This document shows positions 13,955-22,458 of a stretch of 22,458 nt of DNA, piece by piece. The stretch covers positions 1-22,458 of the forward strand of contig JAQVNJ010000102.1 in the NCBI GenBank assembly GCA_028703175.1, written 5' to 3'. Origin of the DNA: JAAYCB01 sp012744395. Lineage in GTDB: Bacteria; Planctomycetota; Planctomycetia; Pirellulales; Thermoguttaceae. Every line of letters starts with the position of its first letter. The first letter of the stretch is position 1. The notes under the pieces were generated by a model. It saw nothing but the letters and a program-made list of their open reading frames with translations, had not been told where the DNA came from and ran no database searches. A program made the translations under genes and the position numbers.

Positions 13955-14707
13955 TCAATGTTCTTCAGCGGGCGGTTGGTCTTCCGGCGGGCGGGGATCG
14001 GCCTCGGGAGCCGCCGGCGAACGGCCGCCGCTGACGATCGCCGCAGCGCCGACGAGCGCTGCCAGCAGCAGCAGACCGCCGGCCTGGACGGCAATCCAGT
14101 AGTCGGTGAACATCGCCCGGCCAAGCGCCGCGACGTGGCCGTCCTGGAGCACGCCCGCGGCCAGTTCGGCCTCGCCACGGGCCGCGGCAGCGCCGGCCGG
14201 CCCGCCCGCCAGCAGCCCGCCGACAACGGTCGAGAGGACGCCGATCAGCATCGCGCCGCCGACGGCCGAGAGCATGGCCTCCCAGCTCAGGCGGTCGTAG
14301 GCCGCCCGGGCGCCCGGTTCGGCCAGCATGAGCACGAAGAGAAACGTGACGACGATTGCGCCGGCATAGACGACAATCGTGGCCACGGCGAGGAATTGGG
14401 CGCCCTGCAAAAGGAACAGGCCCGCCGTCCCGAGCACGGTCATGGCGAACCAGATCGCGCAGTAGACCGGATTTTTCAGCGAAACGGCCGCGGCGGCCGA
14501 GGCGACCGTCACGGCGGCGAGGATGGAAAACAGGGCCTGGTCCAGCGCGGCGGCCAGGCCGGGCAATTGCCCGGCGAGCAGGCCGGCCGCGGCGGCGGCC
14601 AGCGCCGCGCCCGCCAAACGCCCGCGCAGGCTCGGCCGCGGCAGCAGGAGCCACATCCCCAAGGCCCCCAGAACGATGGAAACGATCGTTGGCATCGACT
14701 GCTTCAA
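13955..14707 (-). CDS. nuoJ: NADH-quinone oxidoreductase subunit J
   Basis: Membrane subunit of complex I (ND6 homologue) lining the region between quinone site and antiporters. About five membrane helices; the second half of the core carries 'YAGAIVVTFLFVLMLAE', the helix 3 signature with its conserved Tyr, preceded by 'LKNPVYCAIWFAMTVLG'. The start is probably the TTG at 14707: GGAGAAG lies about 7 bases upstream and the TTG overlaps the nuoI stop as TTGA, giving 250 residues. The ATG at 14695 (246 residues) is the alternative but is too far from the ribosome binding site. An extra N-terminal hydrophobic, Ala-rich segment precedes the family core. The C-terminal tail is Pro/Glu-rich. Confidence 0.94.
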   Translation of the reverse strand: MKQSMPTIVSIVLGALGMWLLLPRPSLRGRLAGAALAAAAAGLLAGQLPGLAAALDQALFSILAAVTVASAAAAVSLKNPVYCAIWFAMTVLGTAGLFLLQGAQFLAVATIVVYAGAIVVTFLFVLMLAEPGARAAYDRLSWEAMLSAVGGAMLIGVLSTVVGGLLAGGPAGAAAARGEAELAAGVLQDGHVAALGRAMFTDYWIAVQAGGLLLLAALVGAAAIVSGGRSPAAPEADPRPPEDQPPAEEH

Positions 14708-15282
14708 GTCGGTTCTTCTCCCCGCCGGCCGGAATCTGGACGAGCGGCATCCGCCGCCAGGTCCGCTTGCGCCGAACGCATCGGCTCGGCATCCTTGGTC
14801 TGGTCGTAGACGCTCAGCAGCTTCGCCTTGTCGAATATCATCTCTTCGCGGCTCTTGCCCGAAAGGTCGTAGAGGCTGGTCAACTCAATCGCGTCGACCG
14901 GGCAGGCTTCCTCGCACATCCCGCAGAAAATACACCGCAGCTCGTCGATTGTGAAGCTCTCCGGGTATTTTTCGCGGTCCGGCCAGGGGCTCTCGGCGGC
15001 CTGGATGTCGATGCAGTGTGCCGGACAGGCCGTCGCGCAAAGGAAGCAAGCCACGCATTTCACCCGCCCCTGGGCGTCGCGATTGAGCCGGTGGACGCCG
15101 CGATAACCGAGCGGGTCGACGATCGCGTGGCGCTGCTCGGGCGACTCGACCGTCATCTTGGGGCCGACCAGGTGCTTCAGCGTGGTGGTCATCCCGCCGA
15201 CCAGCAGGGGCAAGTAAGAACGTCCGGCCAGCCCGAGCGGTGGCTCCTCGACCCATCGGATGCTCTTGTCGTCGGACTTCAT
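14704..15282 (-). CDS. nuoI: NADH-quinone oxidoreductase subunit I
   Basis: Peripheral-arm subunit that carries clusters N6a and N6b and passes electrons towards N2. The 192-residue protein has two ferredoxin motifs: C76, C79, C82, C86 ('CVACFLCATACP') and C117, C120, C123, C127 ('CIFCGMCEEACP'). The N-terminal part has 'LLVGGMTTTLKHLVGPKMT', the membrane-surface helix of the family. The ATG at 15282 shares its A with the nuoH stop (TGATG), and GAGGGAGG lies 7 bases upstream. The final 35 residues are polar and poorly conserved in type. Confidence 0.97.
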   Translation of the reverse strand: MKSDDKSIRWVEEPPLGLAGRSYLPLLVGGMTTTLKHLVGPKMTVESPEQRHAIVDPLGYRGVHRLNRDAQGRVKCVACFLCATACPAHCIDIQAAESPWPDREKYPESFTIDELRCIFCGMCEEACPVDAIELTSLYDLSGKSREEMIFDKAKLLSVYDQTKDAEPMRSAQADLAADAARPDSGRRGEEPT

Positions 15283-16505
15283 CAGCGCGCCTCCCTCGCA
15301 TCGCGATACCTGGCCACGAGGCTCCGATCGGGCCGATTGTCGCGGGCCGACGGCGCGGCCGCCGTTGCCGCCAGCCCCGCCACGCCGAGCAGAAGCCAGC
15401 CGGCAACCGCCATCACCAGCCCTTCGGGCAGGCCCGCCGCGACCAGTGGAGTCCGTAGATACTCGATCCAGACCGCCACGGCCACCAGGTTGACCAATCC
15501 GAGCGGCAGCATCACCTTCCATGCCAGCCCCATCAGTTGGTCGAAGCGAAACCGCGGCCAGCTCCAGCGGGCGATCATGAAGAAGAGAATCACGGCCAGC
15601 ACCTTGGCGAGGAAAACGGCGATCCGCACCAGCGCTACGCCGATCCCGGCGACCGGCCCGTCGCCGGTCAGACCCCAGAAGTGCCAGCCGCCGAAAAACA
15701 GCAGCACAATCAAGAAGGAGCCGGCAATCATGTGCAGGTATTCCGCAACCAGGTACATCATCAGCTTGATTCCGGAGTATTCCGTGTGGAACCCGCCGAC
15801 CAGTTCCTGCTCGCTTTCCGCCAGGTCGAAAGGCAGGCGGCCGGACTCGGCGAACGAGGCAACGAGGAACACGAGAAGACCGAGCGGCTGCGTCGCAACA
15901 TTCCACACGCCGGTCGCCGCCTGGGCCTCGACGATCGCCTCCAGCCGCAGCGAGCCGGTCGCCAGAACCACCCCGAGAATCGCCACGCCGAGCGGGATCT
16001 CATAGGAGATCAACTGGGCCGCGCTCCGCACGCCGCCGAAGAAGGCATACTTGTTGTTGCTTGCCCAACTGCCCAGCAGCACCCCATAAACGGCGATGCT
16101 GCTGACCGCGAAGATGTAGATGATTCCCACATCCAGCCCCGGCGCAACGACCAGGTTGATCGGAGCCCAGCCGGCAATCCCCAGATCGACCGTTCCGAAC
16201 GGGATTGCGGCAAACAGCACGATCGCCGCAATGAACATGACCATCGGGGCGGCGACGTAGAGCAGGCGATCGACGTGGCCGGGGACGAATTCCTCCTTGA
16301 AAATGAATTTCACGCCGTCGGCGATCGGCTGCCCGAGGCCGAACAGGCGAATCTCGGTCAGCGGGATGCCGACGCGGTTCGGTCCGCGCCGATCCTGGAT
16401 CCAGGCGGCCACGCGTCTCTCGACCAACACCAGGTAGGCCGCCGCCCCCATCAGCCCGCCGATGATGACGACAATCTTGATCAGGGATTCGATAACCAGG
16501 TACAT
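15282..16505 (-). CDS. nuoH: NADH-quinone oxidoreductase subunit H
   Basis: Membrane subunit (ND1 homologue) that joins the peripheral and membrane arms and forms part of the quinone chamber. The 407-residue product has about eight or nine membrane helices. Conserved loops are clear: 'ERRVAAWIQDRRGPNRVG' near the N-terminus, 'GGVRSAAQLISYEIPLG', the acidic loop 'FDLAESEQELVGGFHTEYSG' and 'RWSWPRFRFDQLMGLAWK'. The ATG at 16505 opens directly into the first helix; no strong ribosome binding site is visible. It follows nuoG after 42 bases and is coupled to nuoI by a one-base overlap. Confidence 0.97.
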   Translation of the reverse strand: MYLVIESLIKIVVIIGGLMGAAAYLVLVERRVAAWIQDRRGPNRVGIPLTEIRLFGLGQPIADGVKFIFKEEFVPGHVDRLLYVAAPMVMFIAAIVLFAAIPFGTVDLGIAGWAPINLVVAPGLDVGIIYIFAVSSIAVYGVLLGSWASNNKYAFFGGVRSAAQLISYEIPLGVAILGVVLATGSLRLEAIVEAQAATGVWNVATQPLGLLVFLVASFAESGRLPFDLAESEQELVGGFHTEYSGIKLMMYLVAEYLHMIAGSFLIVLLFFGGWHFWGLTGDGPVAGIGVALVRIAVFLAKVLAVILFFMIARWSWPRFRFDQLMGLAWKVMLPLGLVNLVAVAVWIEYLRTPLVAAGLPEGLVMAVAGWLLLGVAGLAATAAAPSARDNRPDRSLVARYRDAREAR

Positions 16506-16547
16506 CGGGGTATTGAAATCCGGATGGGGAAGTCGGGCAACAGCCTC

Positions 16548-18152
<1,605 letters not shown>

Positions 18153-18202
18153 GGGCTCACTGGAAAGATGTCGAATGTCTTTTCTGATTCCCACGTTTTT
18201 CT

Positions 18203-18228
18203 GGTTCCCAAGCTCCGGCTTGGGAACC
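18203..18228. repeat. 26-base perfect palindrome inside the nuo operon
   Basis: Arms GGTTCCCAAGC (18203-18213) and GCTTGGGAACC (18218-18228) flank the loop TCCG. The arms are identical to those at 7938-7963. It lies in the 177-base nuoF-nuoG gap (18153-18329), so it would be transcribed and could fold as a hairpin in the operon mRNA. Confidence 0.9.
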
Positions 18229-18329
18229 CTCCGCCAACCGCCAAGCCCCCCCTTGCCGTCCGGCCGCGTGGGCTTGCCCCGCGTCTGGGACCAGCCGTGC
18301 CGGCCCGAAGCGTTGAGCCAGCTCGCCAG

Positions 18330-19712
18330 CTAACGGTTCGCGGCGATGCACGCGGGGCGATCCGTCAGCGCCGGCGGCGGTTCCACCTGGCCATAGCCGG
18401 TCGGATTGGTTCGCTTGATCGTCTCCTCCAATTCGTCTCGAAACTTGTTGATTGCCGTCTTGATCGGCCAGGCGGCCCCGTCGGCCAGCCCGCAGATCGT
18501 CGTGCCGGGAATAATCCCGATCGTCGCGCCGATTTCCGCGAGGAGGTCCAGATCGCGCAGTCGGCCGCGGCCGGCCTTGATCCGGCTGACCAGTTCCAGC
18601 GCCCACTGCGTCCCCTCGCGGCACGGCGTACACTGGCCGCAGCTTTCATGGGCGAAGAATCGGCAACTGTTGTACAAGAAATCGATGATCGGGTAGCTTT
18701 CGTCGAGCACGATCGTGCCAGCCGTGCCCAGCCCCAGGCACCCCGCGCAGATCGGGCCGTCGAAGTCGAGCTTCGTGTCGAGTTCGTCGCCCCGGAGCAG
18801 GCCGGTGCTCAGGCCGCCGGGCACAACCGCCTTGGCCTTGCGGCCCTTCCATACGCCGCCGGCGAATCCGTCAATCAGTTCCCGGCAGGGCAGCCCCAGC
18901 GGCGCCTCGTAGACGCCGGGCCGGTTGACGTGGCCGCTGACCTCGTAGAGTTTGGGGCCGTAGCTGCCGGGATCGCGGGGGTTGTGGGGGTCCGCGGGCG
19001 TGCCCATGGATTTGAACCAATCGGCGCCGCGCGCCACGATGTGCGCGACGCAGGCCAAGGTCTCGACGTTGTTGACCACGGTGGGTTTTCGGAACAACCC
19101 CTCGACGGCGGGAAACGGCGGCTTGATCCGCGGCCAGGCGCGCCGCCCTTCGAGACTCTCGATCAGCCCGGTCTCTTCGCCGCAGATGTAGGCCCCGGCC
19201 CCGCGGTGGATGGTGATCTCCAGCGAGAAAGCGGAACCGAGGATGTTTCTGCCGAGGTAGCCGGCCGCGCGGCATTCGGCGATCGCCCGCTCCAAGCGCC
19301 GCAGGCTCTTCGTATACTCGTAGCGGAGGTAGATGTAGGCCACCGAGGCCCGCGTGGCATAGCTGCTGAGGATCGTGCCTTCGAGCACCTGGTGCGGGTC
19401 GTCTTCCATGAGGACGCGGTTGCAGAACGTGCCGGGCTCGCTCTCATCGGCATTGACACAGAGGTAGATCGGCCCCGGATGCCCTTCGGGCAGGAACGAC
19501 CACTTCAGTCCGGTCGGGAAACCGGCCCCGCCGCGGCCGCGGAGATTGCTCGCCCGGACCAGGTTCAGGATGTCACCGGGCGTCTTCTCGCGGAGGGCCT
19601 GTTTCAAGGCGCGGTAGCCCCCGGCAGCTTCATACGCGGCAAGCGTATGGCTATTCTCTTTCCCGACATTCGCCAGCAGAACAGGTTCGAACTCGGCCAC
19701 CGGTTCTCGCAT
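18330..19712 (-). CDS. nuoF: NADH-quinone oxidoreductase subunit F
   Basis: NADH-oxidising subunit of complex I, holding FMN and cluster N3. Visible marks are the Gly-rich NADH loop 'LRGRGGAGFPTGLKW' (57-71), the FMN segment 'NADESEPGTF' (87-96), 'GAGAYICGEETGLIESLEGR' (171-190), 'NNVETL' (214-219) and the N3 ligands C358, C361, C364 ('ESCGQCTPCREG') with C407. I use the ATG at 19712 (460 residues); in-frame sequence further upstream overlaps nuoE and looks non-coding. A GTG nine bases upstream is possible. About 20 C-terminal residues are extra and polar. It begins 19 bases after the nuoE stop. Confidence 0.97.
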   Translation of the reverse strand: MREPVAEFEPVLLANVGKENSHTLAAYEAAGGYRALKQALREKTPGDILNLVRASNLRGRGGAGFPTGLKWSFLPEGHPGPIYLCVNADESEPGTFCNRVLMEDDPHQVLEGTILSSYATRASVAYIYLRYEYTKSLRRLERAIAECRAAGYLGRNILGSAFSLEITIHRGAGAYICGEETGLIESLEGRRAWPRIKPPFPAVEGLFRKPTVVNNVETLACVAHIVARGADWFKSMGTPADPHNPRDPGSYGPKLYEVSGHVNRPGVYEAPLGLPCRELIDGFAGGVWKGRKAKAVVPGGLSTGLLRGDELDTKLDFDGPICAGCLGLGTAGTIVLDESYPIIDFLYNSCRFFAHESCGQCTPCREGTQWALELVSRIKAGRGRLRDLDLLAEIGATIGIIPGTTICGLADGAAWPIKTAINKFRDELEETIKRTNPTGYGQVEPPPALTDRPACIAANR

Positions 19713-19731
19713 CCTTTTCACACCGCGGGGA

Positions 19732-20247
19732 TCATTCCGCCGACTCCGGCGAACCAGGTCCGCGCCGCAAGCCCGCAACAAACGCGTCGATCTTCTCGCG
19801 CGTCAGGTTTCCGATCAATTCGTCGCCGGCGAGCATCGCCGGGGCCAGGTCGCAGGCCCCCAGGCACTCGGCGAATTCCAGCGAAACCGCGCCGTCTTCG
19901 GTCGTCTCGCCGGGGCGGACCGCCAGCCGTTCGCACAAGTATTCGAGGAGGTCCTCGCCGCCCCGGCAAGCGCAGCTCAGCGAGCGGCAGACCCAGACGC
20001 GGACGCGCCCCCGCGGCTTGTCCTGCTTGAAGAAACCGTAAAAGGAAAGCACGTCCTGAACCTCGGCGGGGTGGAGATCGAGGAGGCCGGCGATCTCCAC
20101 CACGGCCGGCGGGGGCACGCAGCCGAGCCGCTCCTCGACCAGGTGCAGCGCCGGCAGGACCACCGCCCGGCGGGTCGGGTACTTCGGAAAGTGCGCTCGG
20201 ATCGCCTCGCGCAGATCGTCGGTCAAAATCGTCTGGGTTGCGGGCAT
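19732..20247 (-). CDS. nuoE: NADH-quinone oxidoreductase subunit E
   Basis: Thioredoxin-fold [2Fe-2S] subunit (cluster N1a) that sits beside NuoF in the NADH dehydrogenase module. The 171-residue length is normal. The four ligands are C87 and C92 ('VCRSLSCAC', CxxxxC) and C128 and C132 ('ECLGACD', CxxxC). The N-terminal helical domain has 'PAVVEIAGLLDLHPAEVQDV' and 'SFYGFF', typical of the family. The ATG at 20247 follows nuoD after 51 bases; its ribosome binding site is weak. Confidence 0.96.
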   Translation of the reverse strand: MPATQTILTDDLREAIRAHFPKYPTRRAVVLPALHLVEERLGCVPPPAVVEIAGLLDLHPAEVQDVLSFYGFFKQDKPRGRVRVWVCRSLSCACRGGEDLLEYLCERLAVRPGETTEDGAVSLEFAECLGACDLAPAMLAGDELIGNLTREKIDAFVAGLRRGPGSPESAE

Positions 20248-20298
20248 GGTCTGTTATTCGCCGCCAGGCGGCCAAGGTCCTCTCACGCGTCCGATTCG

Positions 20299-21525
20299 TT
20301 ACCGATCCAGTTCCGCGGCAATGATGTTCAAACTCCCCAAAACGGCCACCACGTCGCTTAGCATGTGGCCGCGAATCAAGTGGGGAAACAAGGCGAAGTG
20401 GAGAAACGACGGCGGCCGGCACCGCGCCCGATACGCCCGGCTGGAGCCGTCGCCCACCAGGTAAAACCCCAACTCGCCATTGGGCGCTTCGGTGGCGGAA
20501 TAGAGTTCCTCGCAGGGGACTTCGAATCCGCGATTGGTCATCAACACCTCGAAATGGGTGATCAGCCCTTCGATCGTCGAATAGACGATCCCCTTGGCGG
20601 GCAGGCTGGCGCGATCCCTGATGCCGATGCTCACCGGTCCTTCGGGCAGGTTCTCGATCGCCTGGGCGACGATCTTCAGGCTCTCCCGCATTTCGGCCAT
20701 GCGGACGAGGTAGCGGGCGTAGCAGTCGCCGGCCGTCGCGCAGCAGACCTGGAAATCGAAGTCGCTGTAACTCAGGTAGGGCTCATCCTTGCGCAAGTCG
20801 CGCGTCACGCCGCTCGCCCGGGCCACCGGACCGCTGGCGCCGCGGTTGATCGCCTCCTCCTTGCTGAGCACCCCGATGCCCTTGGTCCGATCGACGAAGA
20901 TCTTGTTCCGATCGAGCAATCGCTCCATGTCGCCGAAGGCCTTGGGCAGCTCGCGGACCGCCGCGCGGATCATGGCGATCGCCTCGGGCGACGCGTCGCC
21001 GGTCAGCCCCCCAACCCGCGTGTAGCTGTTGGTGAACCGCGCGCCGCAGAGGGCCTCGAAAATGTCGTAGAGCTTTTCCCGGGGATTGAAGGCGTAGAGG
21101 AAATAGGTGAACGCCCCCGTGTCGAGCCCAACCGCGGCATTGCACACCAGGTGGTCGGAGATCCGCGCCAGCTCGGCGACGATCACGCGCAGATACTGGC
21201 ACCGCGGCGGCACGTCGATCCCCATCAGCTTCTCGACCGCCATGTGCCAGGCCACATTGTTGGCCATCGGGGAGACGTAGTTCATCCGGTCGGCGACCGT
21301 CACGTATTGATTGTAGTCGAGGTGCTCGGCGATTTTTTCGAATCCGGAATGCAGGTAACCGATGTCGGGCATGGCATCGACGACCCGCTCCCCGTCGAGC
21401 TTGAGCACGAGGCGCAGGGTGGTGTGGGTCGCCGGATGCTGCGGGCCGAAATTCATCGTCCACAGATATTCCTGCGGCTCGTCGTGCGCCAGGTCGCCTG
21501 AAGGGAGGATTCGTTCGAGGGGCAT
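20299..21525 (-). CDS. nuoD: NADH-quinone oxidoreductase subunit D
   Basis: Peripheral-arm 49-kDa subunit, related to the [NiFe]-hydrogenase large subunit, that forms the quinone-binding pocket with NuoB. The 408-residue product has 'MNFGPQHPATHTTLRLVL' with the quinone-contacting His in its N-terminal loop, 'YLHSGFEKIAEH', 'YVSPMANNVAWHMAVE' and a C-terminal 'PPSFLHFALFPHLIRGHMLS' that ends with 'LGSLNIIAAELDR'. All fit the family. NuoC and NuoD are separate genes here. The ATG at 21525 is 10 bases after the nuoC stop. Confidence 0.97.
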   Translation of the reverse strand: MPLERILPSGDLAHDEPQEYLWTMNFGPQHPATHTTLRLVLKLDGERVVDAMPDIGYLHSGFEKIAEHLDYNQYVTVADRMNYVSPMANNVAWHMAVEKLMGIDVPPRCQYLRVIVAELARISDHLVCNAAVGLDTGAFTYFLYAFNPREKLYDIFEALCGARFTNSYTRVGGLTGDASPEAIAMIRAAVRELPKAFGDMERLLDRNKIFVDRTKGIGVLSKEEAINRGASGPVARASGVTRDLRKDEPYLSYSDFDFQVCCATAGDCYARYLVRMAEMRESLKIVAQAIENLPEGPVSIGIRDRASLPAKGIVYSTIEGLITHFEVLMTNRGFEVPCEELYSATEAPNGELGFYLVGDGSSRAYRARCRPPSFLHFALFPHLIRGHMLSDVVAVLGSLNIIAAELDR

Positions 21526-21535
21526 TCTCGCAAGC

Positions 21536-22042
21536 CTATCCTTCGGCTCGGGTGATGACGGGGAAGTTGTGCCGCTCGCCCCGGCCCTGCAAGGGGTAAT
21601 CCTTGCGGAGCGGGTGGGCCGTGAACTGTTCCGGCAAGACGATCCGGCGGAGGTCCGGATGGCCCTCGAAGCGGATCCCGAACAGGTCCCAGACCTCCCG
21701 TTCGAGCCAATCGGCCGCTTGCCACAAGGGAACCGCCGAAGGGACCGCCGGCCGGGGATCGTCGACGAACGTCCGCAGCACGAGCCGCTCGCCGCGATCG
21801 ACCGAGAGCAGCAGGTAGACGAGGCCGAAACGGCTCCTGGCGCCGCGGTAGGCCAGGTAGTCCACGCACGTCAGATCGACGAGCATGTCGAAGCCGAGCT
21901 GCTCCTTGAGAAAACGCAGGCAATCGCCGATCGACGAAGCCGGCAGAACCGCGCGGAGCTGGCCGCGAAACTCGCTGACCTCCGCCGCGGGAAACACTCG
22001 CTGGAGTTGCTCGCTCGTGGTCCGGGTCGGCATGGCGTCCAT
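21536..22042 (-). CDS. nuoC: NADH-quinone oxidoreductase subunit C
   Basis: Peripheral-arm 30-kDa subunit of complex I, 168 residues. The family signature is clear at 'EREVWDLFGIRFEGHPDLRR' followed by 'IVLPEQFTAHPLRKDYPL'. 'MLVDLTCVDYL' in the first half is also typical. I choose the ATG at 22042, which has AAAGG about 11 bases upstream; the Met three codons later is less well placed. It is not fused to nuoD. It starts 54 bases after the nuoB stop. Confidence 0.96.
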   Translation of the reverse strand: MDAMPTRTTSEQLQRVFPAAEVSEFRGQLRAVLPASSIGDCLRFLKEQLGFDMLVDLTCVDYLAYRGARSRFGLVYLLLSVDRGERLVLRTFVDDPRPAVPSAVPLWQAADWLEREVWDLFGIRFEGHPDLRRIVLPEQFTAHPLRKDYPLQGRGERHNFPVITRAEG

Positions 22043-22096
22043 TCGGCAAAAGACCTTTGCGGTTCAACGAAGCGCGCCGCTTCGTTCCATCGATTT

Positions 22097-22458
22097 CTAC
22101 GGGCGCAGCGCCCGGCTCGGCCGCTGGCGCTCGGGCTGGGTGAACTCCCGGCCGTACATCGTCCCTTCCCGCTGAATCTTCGCTTGCAGGTCGATGATTG
22201 CCTGGATCAATTGCTCGGGCCGCGGCGGGCAGCCCGGAACGTACATGTCGACGGGAATGAAGCGGTCGATCCCCTGGACAACGCTGTAGGTGTCGAACAC
22301 CCCGCCGCTGGAAGCACAGGCACCCATCGAAATGCACCACTGCGGCTCGTGCATCTGCGGCCAGATCCGCTGGAGCACCGGCAGCATCTTCATCACCACC
22401 CGGCCCGCCACGATCAACAGGTCGCACTGCCTGGGGCTGAAGCGGAAGACTTCGGCCC
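22097..22458 (-). CDS. nuoB: NADH-quinone oxidoreductase subunit B, C-terminal part
   Basis: The frame enters from the right edge, so the N-terminus and the tandem Cys pair of cluster N2 lie outside. The visible 119 residues include 'PRQCDLLIVAGRVVMKMLP', 'EPQWCISMGACASSGG' and 'VPGCPPRPEQLI', which hold the remaining two N2 ligands (visible C47 and C76). N2 is the last Fe-S cluster before quinone. The C-terminus is short and basic. The position at the head of nuoC-N implies nuoA upstream, outside the window. Confidence 0.96.
   Translation of the reverse strand, partial: AEVFRFSPRQCDLLIVAGRVVMKMLPVLQRIWPQMHEPQWCISMGACASSGGVFDTYSVVQGIDRFIPVDMYVPGCPPRPEQLIQAIIDLQAKIQREGTMYGREFTQPERQRPSRALRP

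Overview
This is a GC-rich bacterial chromosome segment in which every gene I can support reads on the minus strand. The likely source is a planctomycete of the Pirellula type. That is an inference from three things: the Tat-exported Gfo/Idh/MocA oxidoreductase paired with a Tat-exported sugar-isomerase-like TIM barrel, the GTTCCCAAGC-type palindromes scattered between genes, and the atypical regulator proteins. No rRNA or marker gene is present to confirm it.

In transcription order (high to low coordinates), about 22458-8137 is a nearly complete respiratory complex I operon in the classical order nuoB-C-D-E-F-G-H-I-J-K-L-M-N. nuoB runs off the right edge and nuoA is presumably just outside. 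The genes are tightly packed, with several overlapping or nearly touching junctions (H/I, I/J, K/L, M/N). The exception is a 177-base gap between nuoF and nuoG that carries a perfect palindrome. The proteins keep the expected iron-sulfur ligands (N1a, N1b, N2 in part, N3, N4, N5, N6a, N6b, N7) and the proton-channel Glu/Lys signatures. NuoG is short and NuoK has an unusual C-terminal tail. A candidate intrinsic terminator follows nuoN.

The 322-base gap at 7815-8136 holds palindromes and short direct repeats. Beyond it lie a regulator that looks like a sigma-54 enhancer-binding protein but has lost every recognisable ATPase residue (6435-7814), and a small degenerate receiver-like protein (5810-6292). 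These two are the most unusual genes in the window. Next come an Mrp/ApbC-type P-loop Fe-S carrier (4603-5688) and trpC (3774-4556), followed by a strong hairpin.

The last part, 3475-1, is a sugar-metabolism block: the Tat-exported oxidoreductase, the Tat-exported TIM-barrel protein, and a 62-residue conserved-looking small protein, probably co-transcribed. A good sigma-70-like promoter then precedes a secreted or lipoprotein gene with a carbohydrate-binding-like domain that runs off the left edge.
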